Part shown: piece after piece, positions 1-11,262 of the stretch
Layout: the number at the start of each line of letters is the position of its first letter
How positions within the stretch are numbered: the first letter of the stretch is position 1
Source of the DNA: Fulvia fulva
Taxonomy: Eukaryota > Ascomycota > Dothideomycetes > Mycosphaerellales > Mycosphaerellaceae
Length of the DNA: 64,000 bases
Assembly (NCBI RefSeq): GCF_020509005.1
Contig: NC_063012.1
Span: 10,044,001-10,108,000 of the forward strand
Direction of reading: 5' to 3'
Made by a program: the position numbers and the translations under genes
Notes under the pieces: generated by a model
Told to the model about the DNA's origin: nothing
Databases searched by the model: none
The model's input: the letters and a program-made list of their open reading frames with translations, nothing else

Positions 1-2070
1 TCCTTCCCGCCTGTCTTTTCCTCCTCGTTGTCGTCTTAAATTTCCCTTATTAGGGGTACGCTAGTGTCATGGGCCTGCCCTAATGACTACCCTATCTGCA
101 ACCCCCCTCGCTTCCGCCTCTTGTCTATCCACTCCTCCGTCTCGCTCGCGAGGCTAAACTACTAGAGGTATCCCTGCTGTAGTATCCACCGAGAGATTCG
201 GCGAATATTGCCTTTGTCCCTAATAATTGACTTGTAGTCTCTCCTTCCCGCTTGGTGCCTCCAATTTCCCCTGCCTCTCGCCCACTACGGGCATCGTAGT
301 AGCATATGTTCTGGGTTTTGCGATAGGTAGCCACACTGGCAGGCTGGGCTATAGATGTCTAGTGCGCGTCTTCTGAACAGGTAGGCCCTTAATCCAATGT
401 GTTCGGACCTGATTTGGATCGCTATGCTTGCTTCGGCCCTTGTCAGGTCCCTATATAGCTAGTAATTGTGTCTCTAGAAGGCTCGGAGCGCTATCGGGCC
501 TGTTGTCTTAGGGGGCTTCCTTTTCCAGTCCTGCTCCCATAGGCAGCTCGCTATCTGTTCCGCTAGGTTTTGGGTCTTAGCCTTGCTCCCGCCGGCCTGG
601 CGAGTCCTACGCTCCTCCTCCTTTCGTACTAGCCATTCGGTGCTTGTCTGTACGGCCGTAAAGGTCGTAAGGTCATCCTCTTTTTGGCTTGTCCTATATC
701 CTGCCCCTCTCCGGTAGCGGCTTTCTATCTTATTCTTTGCCTCCTGGATCGTGGTTTGTGCTAGGTAACCTGTCGTCTTTGCCGCGTATTGAATTCTTAT
801 TCCCCGGATGTACTGGCCGATTGGTGGTATTCCTGTCTCCATTTCTACCGTGCTTGTTAACGTTGTCTTGTATGCGCCTAGTACCCTACGTAGGTTGCCT
901 GCCTATGTCCTGTTTAGGGGTTGCTCTATCCGTTTCGGGATCGGCTTACCTACGCCTCCTGTTCCCCAAATCTGTGCCCCGTACAACATAGCTAGTCTGA
1001 CGATCGCCTTATACATTACTCTTGCCTTATCGAATGTTGCTCCCCCTGTAGATGCCGTAAGCCTCTTTATCGAGGCTTCATTGACTTGCGCTCGACTCTA
1101 GGCTTTCTTAATCTGTACATTCTAGCTTAGCTTCGGGTCGAGCCAGATCCCTAGTACTCGTAGCTCCGCTAATGGCTTGGTCTCGTAGCCTTGGATTCTT
1201 ACCGCCGCCTTTATATTATGGTGTGTTCTCGCTTTACTGAAGTGTATAAGTTGGTACTTTTTAGGGGCGAACCGGGCACTATACTTCTTTGCCTACTCCT
1301 CGCATTTCTTGTGCCTATCTTCAAGGAGGCGACAGTTCTCTTCTGTCGAGTCTGACTAGGCTAGGATGTTTGTATCGTCTACGAACCCCGATGCTGAGGT
1401 TTGCGGAGAGGTGAGTAGGGGGATTAGATCCGACATAAATATCAGAAACAGGATAGGGGAGAGAGTAGATCCCTGAGGTATTCCAGTCTCTGCCTTCACC
1501 GGGTCGGACGTGTACCTTCCTAGGACTAGGTATGTCGTCCGTTCCTGGAGAAAGGAGAAGACGAACGACGTTGCCCACTAGGGGATGCCTTTCTGCTATA
1601 GGATATGTATTAGCCTTTGGTGTGAGACGTTGTCGAAGGCCCCTACGATGTCGAGGCAAGGAAGGAATCGTATTTAGCAAGCTAGCTACGAGATAAGGTA
1701 ACAAGTCTTAACCGCGCTTTCCCACTCATCTAGCACTACCGTGTAGCCTCGTTTCGAGAGGTTAGCCCGGAGCAAAAGCTTCCCTCTACGCCCTCCCTCC
1801 CTGTTTGCTCCTTAAGCCAATATCCACCTCTATAGGCCTAAGCCCTTTAGTGCTCTCTATTGACCGACATACGCATCCGTCCTCTCGGGCTATACAGACA
1901 GTATTAGCCGTCGCTACTAGTATATACCACGCCCTAGGTTTTGACGCCCTTCGCGTTACCGTAGCCTATCTCTAGAAAGCGGCCGTCTATGCCTCGTAGG
2001 TTTGCTCGGGGCATACACCACGCCGGGCAGCGTACTCCTTGCGTTTCCACCTACTAACTAATATGAAGTT
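1..2070 (-). mobile_element. Tad1-like LINE fragment (reverse transcriptase and C-terminal region)
   Basis: Read on the minus strand, this is the 3' half of a non-LTR retrotransposon ORF2. At about 1660-1617 the palm reads DIVGAFDNVSHQRL, at about 1487-1437 it reads GIPQGSTLSPILFLIF, and at 1387-1361 it has the catalytic FVDDTNILA. Downstream at about 835-800 is the LINE C-terminal IPPIGQYIRG. The frame is broken by TAG stops, several where tryptophan is expected (TGG to TAG), as RIP produces. Decay is milder than in the second LINE at 3.9-8.9 kb, since stop-free stretches above 100 codons remain. The endonuclease and gag parts are not seen and the left end runs off the window. Right boundary is approximate. 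Confidence 0.85.
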
Positions 2071-2340
2071 CCTTATCACCCTGCCCTCGATCCTCCCCGA
2101 TCATAGAACTAATCCACTTGTATTGTACGTCTTTTCCCCGTCCTAATAGCCGTCTTTTCCTTGCTTAGGCTATCGTCTTTTCCTCGTCGCAATCTACTAT
2201 ATCAGACTAGGTGCGTTGTGTAGCGGGACAGGCAGTGCCTTAGGCAAAACCCTCGTTCCTATACCGGGTGTTTAATAGGCCCTTATAGGCTTCGTCGCGT
2301 GTCTACCTACCCACCGTATTGCCCGCTAGCAAACACCAGA

Positions 2341-2440
2341 TTGTTTCGTAGTCCGCTCGACGCCGTTATATAGTCCGCTTAGTTGTTGTTCTGTAGTCCG
2401 CTCGTCTAATGTTCGTCGCTTAGCCCGCTCGGTTTGCGGT
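2341..2440. repeat. Four spaced copies of a TAGTCCGCTCG-type motif
   Basis: The motif TAGYCCGCTYG recurs about every 23-28 bp, near 2350, 2372, 2393 and 2419. It closely resembles the doubled subterminal motif TAGCCCGCTCGGTAG of the Fot1 elements at 3.6-11.0 kb, so it may be the relic of another such terminus. No partner end was found. Confidence 0.45.
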
Positions 2441-2735
2441 CTCCGGAGGTGAAAATTCTACACTTATACTAGAGGTGTCCTATCGAGCGTATAGGCCACG
2501 GTTCCGCGCCCTTCTTACACGTAGAAAGAAGAGGGACTCGCTCCCGACACGAGTACACGCTCGTCGGATAGTTTTCATACCCGTTTTGCTAGTAGTCCTC
2601 TGTTCGCCGCGGCTTCGCCTACGTTACGCGCCCGTCGCGCCTACGACGCTCTAGCGTGAGAATACTTGGCTCTCTCGTAGCTAGACGAGAGGTTCGTAGC
2701 CGACACTACGTACAGGTGATTCTCGTCGTCGACCG
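2441..2735. other. Unassigned repeat-derived stretch between LINE and gypsy remnants
   Basis: No open frame or recognisable domain. The stretch around 2600-2660 is rich in CpG (runs of CGC and GTCGCGCC) yet poor in CpA, so it shares the RIP-type composition of its neighbours. It is probably transposon debris; I cannot name the family. Confidence 0.3.
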
Positions 2736-3607
2736 AAGGTTTATATAGAACTTCTCTAAAATCTATATACCCCTTACGAATTTAATAAAGACTAGTAAGA
2801 ATAGTAAGCCGATACTATTCGTTTAGATAACAGAATACGAAGTAGCCTTCTAAGGATTAAAAGATACATTCTTAACGGACACGGTACTCGTACACTTTGT
2901 ACTAGGGTTAGAAACTATAGTCGAAATAGATGCCTTAGATTCTATTACTACGGTAGTAATTTTATAGAAATACGGAGACGTCTAGAGACCGGTAGTATAT
3001 ATATCTAAGAAGATGTTACTATAGGAGTTTAACTACGAGATTTATAATAAGGAACTATTAGCTATCGTTCTCGCCTTTAAAGAATAGAGACCTAAGCTTA
3101 CCGTTAACTTAGACGATAATATAGATACCGATTTCGAGAATATAAAGGATAAAGATAATAATCCTATTATTATCTACTCCGATTATAAGAACCTAGAATA
3201 CTTTATAAGTACGAAACAACTTAATAGACGGTAGGTACGCTAGGTATAGTTCCTAGTACAGTTCGTATTTAAAATTACCTATCGTCTAGGTATATAGGGC
3301 ATAAAGCCTAATAGTCTTACTAGATAATCGTAAGATCTACCGTCGGATCTAAGCGATCCACGTCTATAGTATTAGAGCTAGGTCATCCTACCGCCCGCTC
3401 GCCTCGATATTAAGCTCAATTTAAGCGAGCTACGGGAGGGGGAGGTAGCGTAGTAGGTAGTATAGTAGGATTTACTTATATAAGTCAAGGCTCTATATAA
3501 CGAAGAGACCGTTTAGGCTACTATATAACAGCTATCCTAGAACTAGTAAGTACCCCTATTACGTAAATATAAGATCGACAATCGTACGTCTAAAGTAGAA
3601 GATAGTA
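2736..3607 (+). mobile_element. Ty3/gypsy retrotransposon remnant (end of RT, RNase H)
   Basis: The plus-strand frame starts inside the RT-to-RNase H connection (F-I-stop-NFSKIYIPLT, with the stop where gypsy elements have tryptophan or another residue). It continues with EYEVAF, LKDTFL, VLVHFVLGLET, then RPVVYISKKML, NYEIYNKELLAIVLAFKE and KNLEYFISTKQLNRR, the classic gypsy RNase H order. The tether LNLSELREGE and ALYNEE follow up to about 3500. TAG stops sit at expected Trp and Gln positions (RIP type). Gag, protease, most of RT and the integrase core are missing. The frame is cut at 3608 by a Fot1 element; the 171-bp piece at 9702-9872 and the LTR near 11.07 kb are probably its continuation. 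Confidence 0.85.
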
Positions 3608-3894
3608 TAACGTACTTTACTACTAAGCGGGCTATACTACCGAGCGGGCGACTTTTACTAAGAACTATACTACTTCTATAGATATAGCTATATAACTACT
3701 ATTATAGCGTGTATTGTCTTCAAACGAGGCCAAACTGACCTTAGCTATCTAGGCTACGAAACGCGACGCGATAATCACGAATCGACTTACTATAAAGGTA
3801 TACGACGCGTCTCGAACTATACTAGGGTATCGATTGTATAGACGACCTCCTCGGGGTGACTACGAGCCTAATTCGAAGAAGCTTATAGAGCTAG

Positions 3895-3908
3895 AAGAGA
3901 GGGTAATA
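3895..3908. repeat. Left copy of the LINE target-site duplication
   Basis: AAGAGAGGGTAATA, repeated exactly at 8852-8865. The unoccupied site in the right Fot1 copy reads AGAGAGGGTGATA on its coding strand, which confirms that the block between was inserted. Confidence 0.9.
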
Positions 3909-6900
3909 GATAGATAGATTTGTCATTCCCCTATTCTAGGACCCTATCCGGCCTATATAGGTATATATCTATTGTTATATATAAAGGGAAACCTAAATAG
4001 GTGAAAACCCTTCCCGCCCCCGACTACTCCTTATCTAGTTTAGCTTTCCCTCTGAACGTACGTAGTCTATGTCACTACCCCGTTAGCCCCCGCTCCTAGC
4101 CGGTCTCGTCGCGCTACGTCGTGTCCTCTCTTCCTATACTATTCCTACTAGGCGGTACTGTTCTAGCCAGCCCTTCTCTAGTATCTAGCTCGTAATGCGC
4201 CGTAGGTCCTTAGCGTTGTTAAGAAGTGCCCTAATCGTCCGGTTCCTCGCCTTTACTATCCACTCCCCCCTTCCTAGCGACTACCTCGGACAGACGAGGA
4301 GTACGTACCGTACGTTCTAGGAGCGATAGCCGTAGGGGCAGCTAGTATTCGTGTATCCTAGAACCTTCCTCTATAATAGGTACCCCTAGAGGCCGATATG
4401 TTCGCTTCGTAGTTAGGTTACTATACTACTCTATACCCTCGTAAGGCGGTAGTAGATAAGCTTCGGGGGGTGCTTAACCGCGGATTTTGTAGCTAACTAT
4501 TCCTTAGGTTGTCCCGCTAGCTAAGGGCGTCTACTATGCCCTACAACCTAGTTGTTCCACCTCTCTTTCTATAGTTGCTCTACAAACGATTTCTTACCTT
4601 CCTATTATATTACTAGCTATTCGTCCCTTGCCCGGTAGTTCGGCTCGTTTCCGGGTCGAATGCCCCTATACGCTAGTACTGATTCGCGGGCCCTTACGAC
4701 TATACTAGCGATAACCTTTTGTACTAGGTACTATGCCGACTTGCCTAAGTAGGAGGTCCGTAGTCCCTAGATGTATAGGTCGATCGGCGGTATAGCGGTC
4801 TCGTACTTAAGTATCCTCGTTAGTATCGACTTATATACCCCGGTGACCTTCCTTAGGCATTGGTTTTAGATCTTCGCTAGCGGCGCGACGAGTCCCTTCG
4901 ATAGGCAGGCCCTCTCGCCTAAGGACTACACTTGGCTACTATAGGTAAGGACTGGCCGTATAATAGCCGTATATAGAAGTCGTGACTACCGGAAGTCCGC
5001 CCCCTATATAGACGTAGTAAGCCTCTAGTATAATGCTATATTCTGTTTAGCTTTCCGTAATATTACCTATACGTGCTTCCTCTACCGTAGCGCCGGGTCT
5101 ACCTATAGTCCGAGGATCCTAAGCTGATTTGCCGGGTTAGTCGTGTGCCCCCCTATATCTAGATAGAAGCTTATATATTGTGGAACCGTAGCCGGCGCGT
5201 AAAGTGTATTAGATTGTACTTTTCTAGAGCAAACCGAGCCCCGTACCTCCTAGCCTAGTCCTCGTAGATCTTGTGCTTCTCTTCTAGTAGCCTATAGTTC
5301 TCCTTAGTCGAGGAAGACTACGCTAGGATGTTTATGTCGTCTACGAAGCCGCTCGTAGCGGTGTTCTAGGATTCTAGGGCTAGGAGCAGCGTCGCTATAA
5401 AGAAGAGGAACAGAATAGGTACTAGCGTTAAGCCTTACGGGATTCTAGTATAGACTGCTTAAAATAGGCTTCTATACTAGCCGACTAGGATCGACGTACT
5501 ACGGTTTTAGAGGTAGGACCGTACGAAGTTGACAAGCTACTTAGGGAGTCCCTTCGACCTTAGGATATAGAGTAGCCGCGGGTATAATACGTAGTCGAAG
5601 GCTCCCGATATGTCTAGGCTAAGTAAGGAAGCCACCTTGTCCCTATTCTTATACTAGATAGCCTTTACCTAAGAGGTGATAAGTTCTATCGCGGATAGCG
5701 TCGATCGCTATAGGCGCGTACCTATCTAGGTGTCCGGGAGTAGGGAGTATTCCTCTACCGCCTAGGAGAGTCTCGTTATAACTAGCTTCTTAAGCGCCTT
5801 CCTAAGAGTGTTAAGGGGCGCAATTAGGCGGTACGACTTCACCTACGTATAGTCTTCCTTCTACGGCTTACGTAGGACTACTTTCGTCGATTATTTAAAA
5901 GCTATCGGGTAGTACCCGGTCTGTAGGCAGGCGTTAAAGATCGCTATAACTACTAGGGCTAGTTAATCTCTACACTTCTTTAGTAGCTCGTTTAGGATCC
6001 TATCCGGCCCCGGGGCTTTCTTCGCCGGTAACTTCCTTAGTATAGCGGCAACTTCTCCCTCGGACACCTCCTATTAGACCGCGATACTAGGGGCTAGGGG
6101 AGTAGAGCTGTTTATATCGCTTAGATTAGCCTCGACTAGGGGCGGGAAGAACTTACTAGCTAGTAGACGCGCCTTAGCCTCGGGGTCGCTAACCGGGCTA
6201 CTAGGCGATTATAGCGCTAGGATAGAGAAGGAGGGGCCCTATATAGGGTCCTATCGGGCCCATTTCGCTAGCTTCTACATCCTCTCTAGCTTGCCGGCGA
6301 TTTCTTCTACTATAGCCCTCTAGCCGACTACTTTCTCCCTTTATATTATAGCTTTCTTCTGTTAGTATACCTCCCTATATACGTTCTAGGCCTCCTCGCT
6401 ATAGCTGCTCGTCTATACCCGGCGGGCTCTCCTTGCTTCTCTTACTACCGTAGTGCACTCCGCCGTCTAGTATAGTTTAGACTATATCGTTAGTTAGGTA
6501 AGCGGAACGTAAAGTAAGGTCGCTTTTCTTATTTCGTCTATCAACCCCTAGACTACTTCGTCTATCTCGTCTTTACTATTGTATTACTACTACGCGATCT
6601 AGACTAGCCTATTAGAGTCATCGAGGTACGCCTAGATATTGGCCTAGTAGGCCTTTCCCTAGTTTAGCTTAGGGGTTCTCGCTAGTATACGTTATATCTA
6701 TATCGTAATAGAGGTCCTGACTAGCATGTGGTCTAACGACGCCTCGAGTTTATATTCGATCCTATAGTAGGTTACCGTATAGTAGTAGCTATCTAAGATC
6801 TAGGAGAGGTCGATCGTGCCTTAGAGTCCCCCTCTCTTCTAGGTGCCTAGGTCCTTTAGGGTATTAAGGGCAATTACGTTGCTCGCTATCAAGTCGAGTA

Positions 6901-8851
6901 CTTCGTCGGCTATAGGGTGCGGCTATATAAGGCTTTCCTAGGAAGGGTAGTATATATTGAAGTCTCCTACTACGATGTGGCACCCTTGTCTCTTAAGCGT
7001 ACTGTCTAGGTGTCTATAGACCCCTAGGTCGCGGCTAGACCTCGAGGCTAGCGGTTGTATATATAGGTTGTGTATCTAGGTACTACCTACGTAGAGGGAG
7101 GTAATATCGCCCCCGCCTTCTTCGTCTACGTAGTATACTACCTCCTAGTCGGATTCTAGTATGTCCTTACTAATATAGAAGCACGTACGGGGTCTACCGT
7201 CGCCTCGTAGGCATATCGTGTAGCCTAGTGACTTGTAGGTCGTTAGTCTCTTATAGTACGGGTTAATCTATAGCTCCTAGATTATAAGGACGTAGTAGAC
7301 GCGCGGGTCCGCCTCGTATAGGAAATAGTTCTAGACTATATCCTTACTATAGTTGACGTTATACTAGATAATACTAAGCGTGTCGAGGCTAGTTATCGGT
7401 ATCGATAATCATTTCCTCTATATCGTCCTATATCCTACTACCCTATACGTCCTAGTCTACGCCTATCGGCTATATACTAAAGGGGAGCCGGGCCTAGTTA
7501 GATTCCCTCGCCGTAGCTAGTAGAGTACGTGGCCTCCCGTACGCCCTAGGTTACGTATCCTTTATATCGTTCTCGGCCCTAGGGCGCTTATACCCGACCG
7601 CCGCTAGTTAGTTCCGGTATAGGCTAGCCTTACGGTTGCCGTAGAATCTTAGGGCGACGGTTCTGTTTATGATTGCCTTGTTTTTCGCTAGTTTCCGCTA
7701 TAGGCATTCCGTACTATACGATAGGTAGTGCCCCGGATAGTTCGCGTACCGTCTTATAGTCGATATATAGTCCCTAGACATATAGTCTCCTATATAGTTC
7801 GAGCAGGCCTACTTGTTTATACACGTATAGGTTTGGTGTCTATACTGTTAGCATTTAAAGTATTAGAGGACACGAAAGGATAAGGAGTGCTTTTCTACTG
7901 TCTTAAGGCTATATTGCTAGACTAGGCCTTGTTCTATCGCTAGATCCGCCGCTTTCGCGTCTTATAGCTATACTATTAGCGCCGAGGCCTTCTTGCCTTC
8001 TGGCCATTTCCTATAGAGCTAAGTCGCCTTCTAGATTAGAGAGTTAAGAGTGACCGGGTTATCCTCTTAGAGAGCGCGTAGGTGACCCTGATTAGTTAGG
8101 TCAAACTCCTTAGGTATGTCGTAGACTAGGATCGTAAATTGTTTCGTTAAGACCTTCGCTAATACCGTAACCTTAGATGCCCACTATAGCTATGTCTCTA
8201 GGTGCCTCCTAGTAGTAGTAGAGCTAGTATAGATCTATAGAGTACCGTTAGACTATTAGTTCACTACGACCACCCCTAGTTAGTTGATTCGTTAGGCGAG
8301 CTCCTTATTCGATAGCTTCGTAACTTCGGCCTAGTCTTCCTTTACTACAATACGGATCGTAACTATATCGTACGTTAGGCGGGGGCCTAGTATCGATACC
8401 GCGACCGATGCCTAGCTATAGGGGTGTTAATTCCGGGTGGCCTTACTAATCGCCTAGGACATCGTCCTTATTTCTTGTTGCCCTCGGTAATACGACAGTA
8501 TAAGCGCCGTGCGTAGCTAAGTGATCATTACCTATAGAGACCGGTAAGGGAGCTGATCGTTAGTTTCTATACTTTTTACGTCCTCTATAAGTTGCTACTA
8601 GTTGTCTTAGGGGGGCTTCGCCTATAGGGCCGTAGGCGCCGTTAGTACCGTAGCCTAGGCTACTATTACCTAGGAGTTGCCTAATGTAGCTAGGCACCTC
8701 CGCGGCGTTTAGAGCTGAAGAAATAGGGTGAAGAGAGCTTTAAGCTGTCCAGATTAAATAAGGTAGAACTCCCTTAGTCCTAGGGGCAGTGGCCTGCTTT
8801 ATATATCGTTAGAATGGCCTTAATAAGAGCTTTCGAATGTGTCTTGTTTTT
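3909..8851 (-). mobile_element. Tad1-like LINE, RIP-mutated, inserted in the left Fot1 copy
   Basis: The insertion is 4,943 bp, read on the minus strand. From right to left: a gag-like ORF1 with zinc-knuckle relics near 7860-7770; an endonuclease with VGDFNIYYPS near 6990-6950 followed by a stop at the expected tryptophan; reverse transcriptase with DISGAFDYVLYPRLLYIL near 5610-5560 and FVDDINILA near 5345-5318; then a C-terminal region. The 3' end (left) finishes in a short CTAT repeat rather than a long poly(A). The 14-bp target-site duplication AAGAGAGGGTAATA lies at both borders. No intact reading frame remains; TpA is extremely abundant and CpA/TpG rare. Confidence 0.88.
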
Positions 8852-8865
8852 AAGAGAGGGTAATA
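8852..8865. repeat. Right copy of the LINE target-site duplication
   Basis: Identical to 3895-3908. It marks the 5' end of the minus-strand LINE and the resumption of the Fot1 transposase relic. Confidence 0.9.
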
Positions 8866-9701
8866 CTTGAGTATATACTCGAGCTAGATCTTAGAGGTTT
8901 CCCGCTATTAAAGGCTAGTATACGAGTAATAGCCGATTTATTACTATAAGAGAAGGGTCTTAAGCCCGCTAGTCTTAATTAGATAGACAGGTTTATTAGG
9001 CGGTATCGTAAGCTAAAGGTTTGTATAACACGTAGATACGATCGTTAGCGAGCCCTAATAGAAGATCTAGACGTTATAGAGAAGTAGTTCTTACTTATAC
9101 GTAATATAAAGGAGAAGTATAGTATCCTTAACTAGGACACCTATAACTTTGACGAGATAGGGTTTATAATAGGTGTCATTACGTCTTAGAGCGTCGTTAC
9201 GGGTTTAGAAAGGCGTAGTAGAAAGAGGCAGGTCGTTTAATAGGGCAATAGAGAGGGAGTAGAGAGATAGCGTATTAGATAGCTCTTATACGAAGCAAGA
9301 TTAGTAAGCTACGTAAGTCTAACGAGGCCCTTATATAGCGGAAAGCACGAAAGCGTAAGTACATTCAGTCTAGAGGGTCTCTAACCTTCGATAAGGCGTC
9401 GCAATTGATACCTCTAGAGGATACTAGGAGGTAGGAAGTGAGTAGAGAGTCGCTAGATAGTATTTGGCTAGTACTAAGGCTACGATGCTATAAGCGATAT
9501 AGCGAGTCGGGGCATAACGTACGTACCTATTAAGTAGACTCGCTAGATAGCAAAGAATCTAAAGAGGAATTGTCCTCCTAGTAACGATTCTATAGGATGT
9601 TGTCGTGTTAAGATACCGTCGTAATTAAAGTAGAAGTAGTATAGTTCTTCGTAAAAGTAGCCCGCTCGGTAGTATAGCCCGCTCGGTAGTAAAGTACGTT
9701 A

Positions 9702-9872
9702 TAGATAATTATAGTCGTAGTAAAGTAAGATATAAAGGAATAAAGAAGTAGTATAAAGCTTACCTTACTTACCCTAGTCTACTTTACTTAAAATACCTAA
9801 CCTACCCTTACTATAGTAGTAGTAATACCGAGGGCCTAATGTCACTACTATAGATAGAGAGGGTAGTTATAA
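9702..9872. other. 171-bp spacer between the two inverted Fot1 copies
   Basis: This stretch separates the two Fot1 elements and belongs to neither. It is TpA-rich like the rest. Its position suggests it continues the gypsy remnant cut at 3607, but the translated sequence has no motif that proves it. Confidence 0.4.
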
Positions 9873-11009
9873 TAACGTGCTTTACTACCGAGCTGGCTAT
9901 ACTACCGAGCGGGCCACTTTTACGAAGAACTATACTACTTCTACTTTAATTACGACGGTATCTTAACACGACAACATCCTATAGAATCGTTACTAGGAGG
10001 ACAATTCCTCTTTAGATTCTTTGCTATCTAGCGAGTCTACTTAATAGGTACGTACGTTATGCCCCGACTCGCTATATTGCTTATAGCATCGTAGCCTTAG
10101 TACTAGCCAAATACTATCTAGCGACTCTCTACTCACTTCCTACCTCCTAGTATCCTCTAGAGGTATCAATTGCGACGCCTTATCGAAGGTTAGAGACCCT
10201 CTAGACTGAATGTACTTACGCTTTCGTGCTTTCCGCTATATAAGGGCCTCGTTAGACTTACGTAGCTTACTAATCTTGCTTCGTATAAGAGCTATCTAAT
10301 ACGCTATCTCTCTACTCCCTCTCTATTGCCCTATTAAACGACCTGCCTCTTTCTACTACGCCTTTCTAAACCCGTAACGACGCTCTAAGACGTAATGACA
10401 CCTATTATAAACCCTATCTCGTCAAAGTTATAGGTGTCCTAGTTAAGGATACTATACTTCTCCTTTATATTACGTATAAGTAAGAACTACTTCTCTATAA
10501 CGTCTAGATCTTCTATTAGGGCTCGCTAACGATCGTATCTACGTGTTATACAAACCTTTAGCTTACGATGCCGCCTAATAAACCTGTCTGTCTAATTAAG
10601 ACTAGCGGGCTTAAGACCCTTCTCTTATAGTAATAAATCGGCTATTACTCGTATACTAGCCTTTAATAGCGGGAAACCTCTAAGATCTAGCTCGAGTATA
10701 TACTTAAGTATCACCCTCTCTTCTAGCTCTATAAGCTTCTTTGAATTAGGCTCGTAGTCACCCTAAGGAGGTCGTCTATTTAATCGATACCCTAGTATAG
10801 TTCGAGACGCGTTATATACCTTTATAGTAAGTCGATTCGTCATTATCGCGTCGCGTTTCGTGGCCTAGATAGCTAAGGTCAGTTTGGCCTCGTTTAAAGA
10901 CAATATACGCTATAATAGTAGTTGTATAGCTATATCTATAGAAGTGGTATAGTTCTTAGTAAAAGTGGCCCGCTCGGTAGTATAGCCCGCTCGGTAGTAA
11001 AGTACGTTA
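9873..11009 (-). mobile_element. Fot1/Pogo-type DNA transposon, right copy, internally deleted
   Basis: 1,137 bp including a TA at each end; the terminal repeat starts TAACGTGCTTTACTACCGAG at 9873 and its inverse ends at 11009. It is nearly identical to the left copy but in the opposite orientation, and lacks the LINE. Differences seen between the copies are mostly C/T or G/A. The minus strand encodes the same transposase relic with the same internal deletion. With the left copy it forms a palindrome with a 171-bp centre. Confidence 0.9.
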
Positions 11010-11066
11010 GGGTATACGCGATTATATAAGATTAGCTTATTTACTTAAGCGTACGAGCTAAGGGGG
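11010..11066 (+). other. Gypsy 3' internal end with polypurine tract
   Basis: Short remnant between the right Fot1 copy and the putative LTR. It ends in AGGGGG at 11061-11066, a good polypurine tract for plus-strand priming, directly before TGTGTCACG. Confidence 0.5.
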
Positions 11067-11262
11067 TGTGTCACGATCTATAGGTATATATAGGTAATAG
11101 CCTATTATCAATACTTAAGGCTACGTATGCTAAGAATCAGGTGACTAATTAGTTACCTACAGCCTTTTTAAGAGCAACACTCGTCTGTTCTAGATAGACA
11201 CATACAATACACAACCTGCTTTTGAAACACCCTATATGAGCCCGTACAATAACTTCCCACAT
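11067..11262 (+). repeat. Probable gypsy 3' LTR
   Basis: It begins TGTGTCACGATC right after a polypurine tract and ends near CTTCCCACA at about 11262, giving TG...CA-type ends. The first part is TpA-rich and the second (about 11165 on) is more normal. No 5' LTR is present in the window to compare, so the right end is inferred. The CpA-depleted zone stops here, which fits an element boundary. Confidence 0.5.

Larger units (their letters stand above)
3608..9701 (+). mobile_element. Fot1/Pogo-type DNA transposon, left copy, internally deleted and split by a LINE
   Basis: The terminal repeat TAACGTACTTTACTACTAAG at 3608 is matched by its inverse ending at 9701; TA at each end is the expected target duplication. 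Two tandem subterminal copies of CTACCGAGCGGGC lie inside each end. Removing the inserted LINE (3909-8851) and one copy of its 14-bp duplication leaves exactly 1,137 bp, the length of the right copy. The plus strand shows the transposase start (PNSKKLIELEE, ILELDLRGF), the first catalytic aspartate region (YNFDEIGFIIGVI), then directly the C-terminal basic RKARKRKYIQ and a zinc-knuckle relic (SGHNVRTY). The middle of the DDE domain is absent, so the element was non-autonomous before it decayed. Many TAG stops. Confidence 0.9.
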
